From contig JAJZFA010000054.1 in assembly GCA_021805565.1 (NCBI GenBank), forward strand, positions 92,411 through 156,410: DNA of 64,000 bases, given 5' to 3'. The DNA comes from Pseudomonadota bacterium. GTDB lineage: Bacteria; Pseudomonadota; Alphaproteobacteria; Acetobacterales; Acetobacteraceae. Both the position numbers and the translations under genes were made by a program. The notes under the pieces were generated by a model. That model searched no databases. It was not told the origin of the DNA and saw only the letters and a list, made by a program, of their open reading frames with translations. This document shows, in pieces, positions 60,635 to 64,000 of the stretch (its first letter is position 1; each line of letters starts with the position of its first letter).

Positions 60635-63487
60635 ATGACCGGCCTGACCATCACCAGCAACACGACCAACGGTTATCTCCTCGGCCCAACGACGCTTAAT
60701 CCAATCACCGTCGCATCTGGCGTGACCATTACGGACACCAATTTCCCCGCGCTCGCCAGCAGTCTTGCAACCAACTGGACGATCGTGAACGCCGGCACCC
60801 TGCTGGCAAGCGGCAAAAATATCATTAGCGACGGCATCGCGTTGCTCGGGGCCGCCGTCAGTTCGATCGCGAACCTGCAAGCCGGTTCGGTCACGGGGTA
60901 TTACGCCGGAATTTCGGTCGCAAGTCGCGGTTCGATCACCAATCAAGGTGTCATCGCCACCACCGGAACCAGCGGCGCCGGTTTCCAATATATCAATAAT
61001 CTCTTCACCGCGACGTCCGCCGGCATCCTGCTCGGCAGCGGTCAGGTCAGCAATGCGGCGCACGGGCTGATCTCGAGCTACTGGGAAGGGATAGCCATTG
61101 GCGGGGCGGGGTCAGTGGTTAACGCCGGAACGATTCGGGCGACGGGCACCGCCAACGGATTCGGCGTTGTGCTGACAGCCGGTGGCAGCATCGTAAATGT
61201 TCAGGGCGGCTCGATCGCGGGCGCAAAAGACGGTGTTCTGGCATTCGGTCCGTCTGCCACGCTGACTAATCAAGGCTCCATTTCCGGCAACCTGGTCGGT
61301 GTCGGACTGGAGTCCGGGGGCATGCTCACCAATGCGGCTGGGGCGGAAATTTTTGGCGTCAACACCGGCGTACGGTCGTTTGGTGCGAACGCCGCGAGCG
61401 TAACCAACGCCGCCGGCGGTACCCTCGCCGGCGGAAGCTACGGCTTTTTTGCCGAACCGGGGGGCACCGCCACGCTGACGAATGCGGGGCTGCTGTCCGG
61501 ACAGTCGGGGGCCGGGGCCGTGCTGCTCGATCCCGGCAGACTGGACAATATCCTGGGCGGCACGATCGTCGGCGGCATCTTTGGCATCTACATCGGCGGG
61601 ACATCCGCCGCAGCCGTAACGAACGCGGGCAGCGTCGGCGGTTACAGGTTCGGCGTGCAGGTCAATGGAACACCCGGCACGGTGGTCAACTCAGGGCATA
61701 TCGCGGACACCCAGACGCTCGCCGGAGCCGGGGTGCAGTTGGTCGCCGGCGGGCTGGTGACCAATAACGCGGGCGGCACCATCGCATCGCAATGGATGGG
61801 CGTACAGATTGGCACCGGAACGTCCAGCGTCGGCGGCACGGTCGTCAACCAGGGCACAATCCACGCCGCCGACACCCTTGGCGATGGCGCCGGGGTATGG
61901 ATTCACGGCCCCGGTGCCATCGTCAACGGATCAGGCGGCATAATCAGCGGCGGCGCATTCGGCGTCGTGGCCTATTACCAGACGACCGTGGTAAATCAGG
62001 GCACGATTTTTGGAACCGGATTTGCCTTCGACGCCGTCCATTCCGGCTTTGCCAATCGCGTCATCGACACATCCACGGGCGTCTTCATCGGCACCGTGGC
62101 CGGCGGCAACTCGCTTGGGTCGGCCATTTACAGCACGCTGGAACTGGCCAGCGGATCCTCGGTTGGCACCATCGCCAACATCGGCAGCTTTACCGGTTTC
62201 GGCCGGATCGCCCTGGATAACGGCGCAACCTGGTCGGTCGGCGGATCCATGGCGGCCGGCGAAACCCTGGCATTCGGCGGGCCGAACGCCACACTGATCC
62301 TGGCAAGCCCATCGGCCGCGGCCTCCACGATCGCCGGTTTCGTTGCCACCGATACCATCGTGCTCGCCGGTGTCGCGGACGTTACCGGCCTGGCGTTCAA
62401 CGGCAATACGCTGACGATCGCGGAAAGCACCGGCCCAGGCCTGACGCTGACCTTTGCCGCGCCGTTGGCACTGACCCGCACGGTGACGAACGGATCGACC
62501 GACATTTCCGTCGTCCCCTGCTTTCTGCCCGGCACACACATCCTGACCAGCCAGGGCGAAGTGCCGGTGGAGAAGCTGCGCATCGGCGACACGATCGTCA
62601 CCGCCGGCGGCGACCGGCGGCGTCTGTGCTGGATCGGCCACGGCCGGACTCTCGCCGCGCGCGGCCGGCGTTCGGCGGCCACACCCGTTATCGTGCGCAA
62701 GGGCGCCCTGGCCGCCAACGTGCCTGCCCGAGACCTGCGCATCACCAAGGGTCACTCACTTTACCTCGATGGCGTGTTAATTCCGGTGGAATTCCTGGTG
62801 AACCATCGGTCCATTTTATGGGACGACCGGGCGCAGGACGTAACCGTGTACCATCTGGAACTGGACGCGCACGACATCCTGGTCGCCGACGGCGCGCATG
62901 CGGAAAGTTACCGCGACGACGGCAACCGCTGGCTGTTCCAGAACACCAACGAAGGCTGGTCCGGGACACCGCAACCGCCCTGCGCGCCGGTCCTGACCGG
63001 CGGCGCCCAGGTCGATGCGATCTGGCGGCGCATCCTGGACCGGGCGGGCCCGCGTCCAGGATTGCCGCTGACGGACGATCCGGACCTGCACCTTCTGGCC
63101 GGCGGTGCACGGATCGACGCCGCCAAACGCCAGGGTTCGGTCTATGTCTTCAGCCTGCACGCCCCGCCGGCCGGGCTGCACATCGTCTCACGCGACGCCG
63201 TCCCGGCCGAACTCGGGCTGGCCCGCGACGCGCGGCCGCTCGGTGTCGCCCTGCGCCAAATCGCGATCCGGCAAGGCACGCGATTCACGGTCCTGCAGGC
63301 CGCCGACACCCGCCTGACCGACGGCTTCCACGGCTACGAAGCGGCCGAAGATCTGCGCTGGACCGATGGAGACGCGACGCTGCCCAGCGAACTATTCGCC
63401 CGCTTCGCCGGTGAAATGGAGGTGGTACTGCATCTCGCCGGAACCACCCGGTACCGGGAGGATGGGCCGGCTTCGGCGATGGCCTGA
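60635..63487 (+). CDS. Beta-helix repeat protein with C-terminal Hint (hedgehog/intein) domain
   Basis: 950 aa, with CGGAGCG upstream. Residues ~60-510 contain about 15 repeats with a [VIL]-[TV]-N-x-G-x-I core, such as LTNQGSISGN, VVNAGTIRAT, VTNAGSVGG and VVNQGTIFGTG, a beta-helix passenger. Then comes a module FGGPNATLILA..STIAGFVATDTIVLAG, shared with the divergent giant protein. From Cys629 (CFLPGTHILTSQGEVPVEKLRIGDTIVT) runs a Hint domain with the block-B-type His707 in ITKGHSLYLDG. About 240 residues follow it. Hint domains cleave their own backbone at the Cys, so the passenger may be released or ligated. No Sec signal is visible. Confidence 0.85.
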   Translation: MTGLTITSNTTNGYLLGPTTLNPITVASGVTITDTNFPALASSLATNWTIVNAGTLLASGKNIISDGIALLGAAVSSIANLQAGSVTGYYAGISVASRGSITNQGVIATTGTSGAGFQYINNLFTATSAGILLGSGQVSNAAHGLISSYWEGIAIGGAGSVVNAGTIRATGTANGFGVVLTAGGSIVNVQGGSIAGAKDGVLAFGPSATLTNQGSISGNLVGVGLESGGMLTNAAGAEIFGVNTGVRSFGANAASVTNAAGGTLAGGSYGFFAEPGGTATLTNAGLLSGQSGAGAVLLDPGRLDNILGGTIVGGIFGIYIGGTSAAAVTNAGSVGGYRFGVQVNGTPGTVVNSGHIADTQTLAGAGVQLVAGGLVTNNAGGTIASQWMGVQIGTGTSSVGGTVVNQGTIHAADTLGDGAGVWIHGPGAIVNGSGGIISGGAFGVVAYYQTTVVNQGTIFGTGFAFDAVHSGFANRVIDTSTGVFIGTVAGGNSLGSAIYSTLELASGSSVGTIANIGSFTGFGRIALDNGATWSVGGSMAAGETLAFGGPNATLILASPSAAASTIAGFVATDTIVLAGVADVTGLAFNGNTLTIAESTGPGLTLTFAAPLALTRTVTNGSTDISVVPCFLPGTHILTSQGEVPVEKLRIGDTIVTAGGDRRRLCWIGHGRTLAARGRRSAATPVIVRKGALAANVPARDLRITKGHSLYLDGVLIPVEFLVNHRSILWDDRAQDVTVYHLELDAHDILVADGAHAESYRDDGNRWLFQNTNEGWSGTPQPPCAPVLTGGAQVDAIWRRILDRAGPRPGLPLTDDPDLHLLAGGARIDAAKRQGSVYVFSLHAPPAGLHIVSRDAVPAELGLARDARPLGVALRQIAIRQGTRFTVLQAADTRLTDGFHGYEAAEDLRWTDGDATLPSELFARFAGEMEVVLHLAGTTRYREDGPASAMA

Positions 63488-63619
63488 CCGCGGCCGGCGC
63501 CTGCCGAAAGGCTGACGCAGGGCCAGAGCGGCGAAAGCAGCGAGGCCGAGGATGCCGCTTTCGAACAAAAAATCCAAATACTGACCGACGATACGCCACG
63601 ACACGTGGCAGTCGCCAGG

Positions 63620-63741
63620 CCGGCAACGGAATCGGCTTCAATAAGTGCGTCAGCACGCCAGTAAGGTTGCCCTGCAAAACATGGCCTTAGGGCTTGCTCG
63701 GCACTGCCGATTGTAGCGGTTGTTGCCGGGCATCGCCTAAG
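63620..63741 (-). repeat. Dispersed double-hairpin repeat, copy 3
   Basis: On the minus strand it reads CTTAGGCGATGCCCGGCAAC...GCCCTAAGGCCATGTTTTGC, then AGGGCAACCTTACTGGCGTG and CTGACGCACTTATT, nearly identical to copy 2 over its second half. It lies about 130 bp after the Hint gene stop. The 63488-63619 stretch before it contains no ORF I support. Confidence 0.75.
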
Positions 63742-64000
63742 TTACCCACCCAGTCGGCTCGCTGATCGGCGCCATCCACTTCGAACCGCATGGCCAGGAA
63801 CCGACGAAGCGCCACGGCCGCGTCCAGCGGAACGCAGTAAAACCGGCCGCCCCGATGACCGTGCTGAAATACGCCATCGCCACCCGTACCCCAGGCAAAG
63901 CCACGCCAGCCTGGACCGGGCAGGCGGTACCGACGCACAACATTTCGCGCGGCGGCGCGGCTGCCCTGTCCGGTAGCGGTACATCCGGGTAAGGGCAGCA
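63737..64000 (-). CDS. Possible 3' end of an unidentified gene (partial)
   Basis: An open frame runs in from the right edge and ends at a TAG inside the CTTAG of repeat copy 3. The visible 87 residues include a Cys/Pro-rich start (CCPYPDVPLP), CVGTACPVQAGVALPG and a tail GSKWMAPISEPTGWVT. I recognise no family. Support is only the uninterrupted frame and the stop-in-repeat pattern also seen at holC. It may be chance in GC-rich DNA. Confidence 0.35.
   Translation of the reverse strand, partial: CCPYPDVPLPDRAAAPPREMLCVGTACPVQAGVALPGVRVAMAYFSTVIGAAGFTAFRWTRPWRFVGSWPCGSKWMAPISEPTGWVT

Overview
This is a GC-rich chromosomal window from an alphaproteobacterium, most likely Rhodospirillales and probably Acetobacteraceae. 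The evidence is an aa3-type cytochrome oxidase operon of alphaproteobacterial type, a short HprK with RapZ, EIIA, HPr and EI, the kdsD-lptCAB-rpoN block, an HpnN-type hopanoid transporter, a PmtA-like phospholipid methyltransferase and a Hint-domain giant protein. Family names come from motif recognition by eye; no database search was run.

Layout. 1-6833 (minus) is an oxidase operon, read ctaC-ctaD-ctaB-small TM protein-ctaG-COX III-DUF983-SURF1, with an M32 carboxypeptidase running off the left edge. 6931-9806 (minus) holds pmtA-like, tatA, rlmH and Sua5 genes, facing pepA-holC (9898-11821, plus). 11996-15587 carries a coiled-coil protein, an orphan receiver and an ABC-F ATPase. 15793-16734 is an AT-richer HNH nuclease gene that looks acquired. 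16802-23004 has prpE, an SDR, hpnN, a Pro/Tyr-repeat protein and a small lipoprotein. 23034-29166 is catabolic (agmatinase-like, arylamine N-acetyltransferase, esterase, phosphotriesterase-like, GMC oxidoreductase). 29176-33566 has an orphan LivG-like ATPase, a glycosyltransferase, ruvC, pncC, an NrtR-like regulator and a membrane protein. 33649-36823 is a CobW GTPase-WD40-GNAT block carrying a BrnT/BrnA toxin-antitoxin pair between its first two genes. 36834-38828 has a NicC-like monooxygenase and a DUF4239 protein.

39034-43102 is a permease-less regulatory PTS (hprK-rapZ-EIIA-ptsH-ptsI). After an NDUFA9-like gene and tRNA-Leu(CAG) come an RNase D-like exonuclease, a secreted beta-helix protein overlapping a secreted glycosidase-like gene, then kdsD-lptC-lptA-lptB-rpoN. 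RpoN has a near-consensus sigma-54 site just upstream, which suggests autoregulation. An iron alcohol dehydrogenase and a small membrane protein follow.

The right end (55169-63487) is the most unusual part. Two divergent giant genes, a 1665-residue tandem-repeat protein with hemolysin-like segments and a 950-residue beta-helix/Hint protein, share a sequence module and flank an AT-rich 468-bp intergenic region. A dispersed double-hairpin repeat of about 120 bp occurs at four gene 3' ends (5875, 11817, 55103, 63620). No IS element, prophage, CRISPR array or rRNA was seen.
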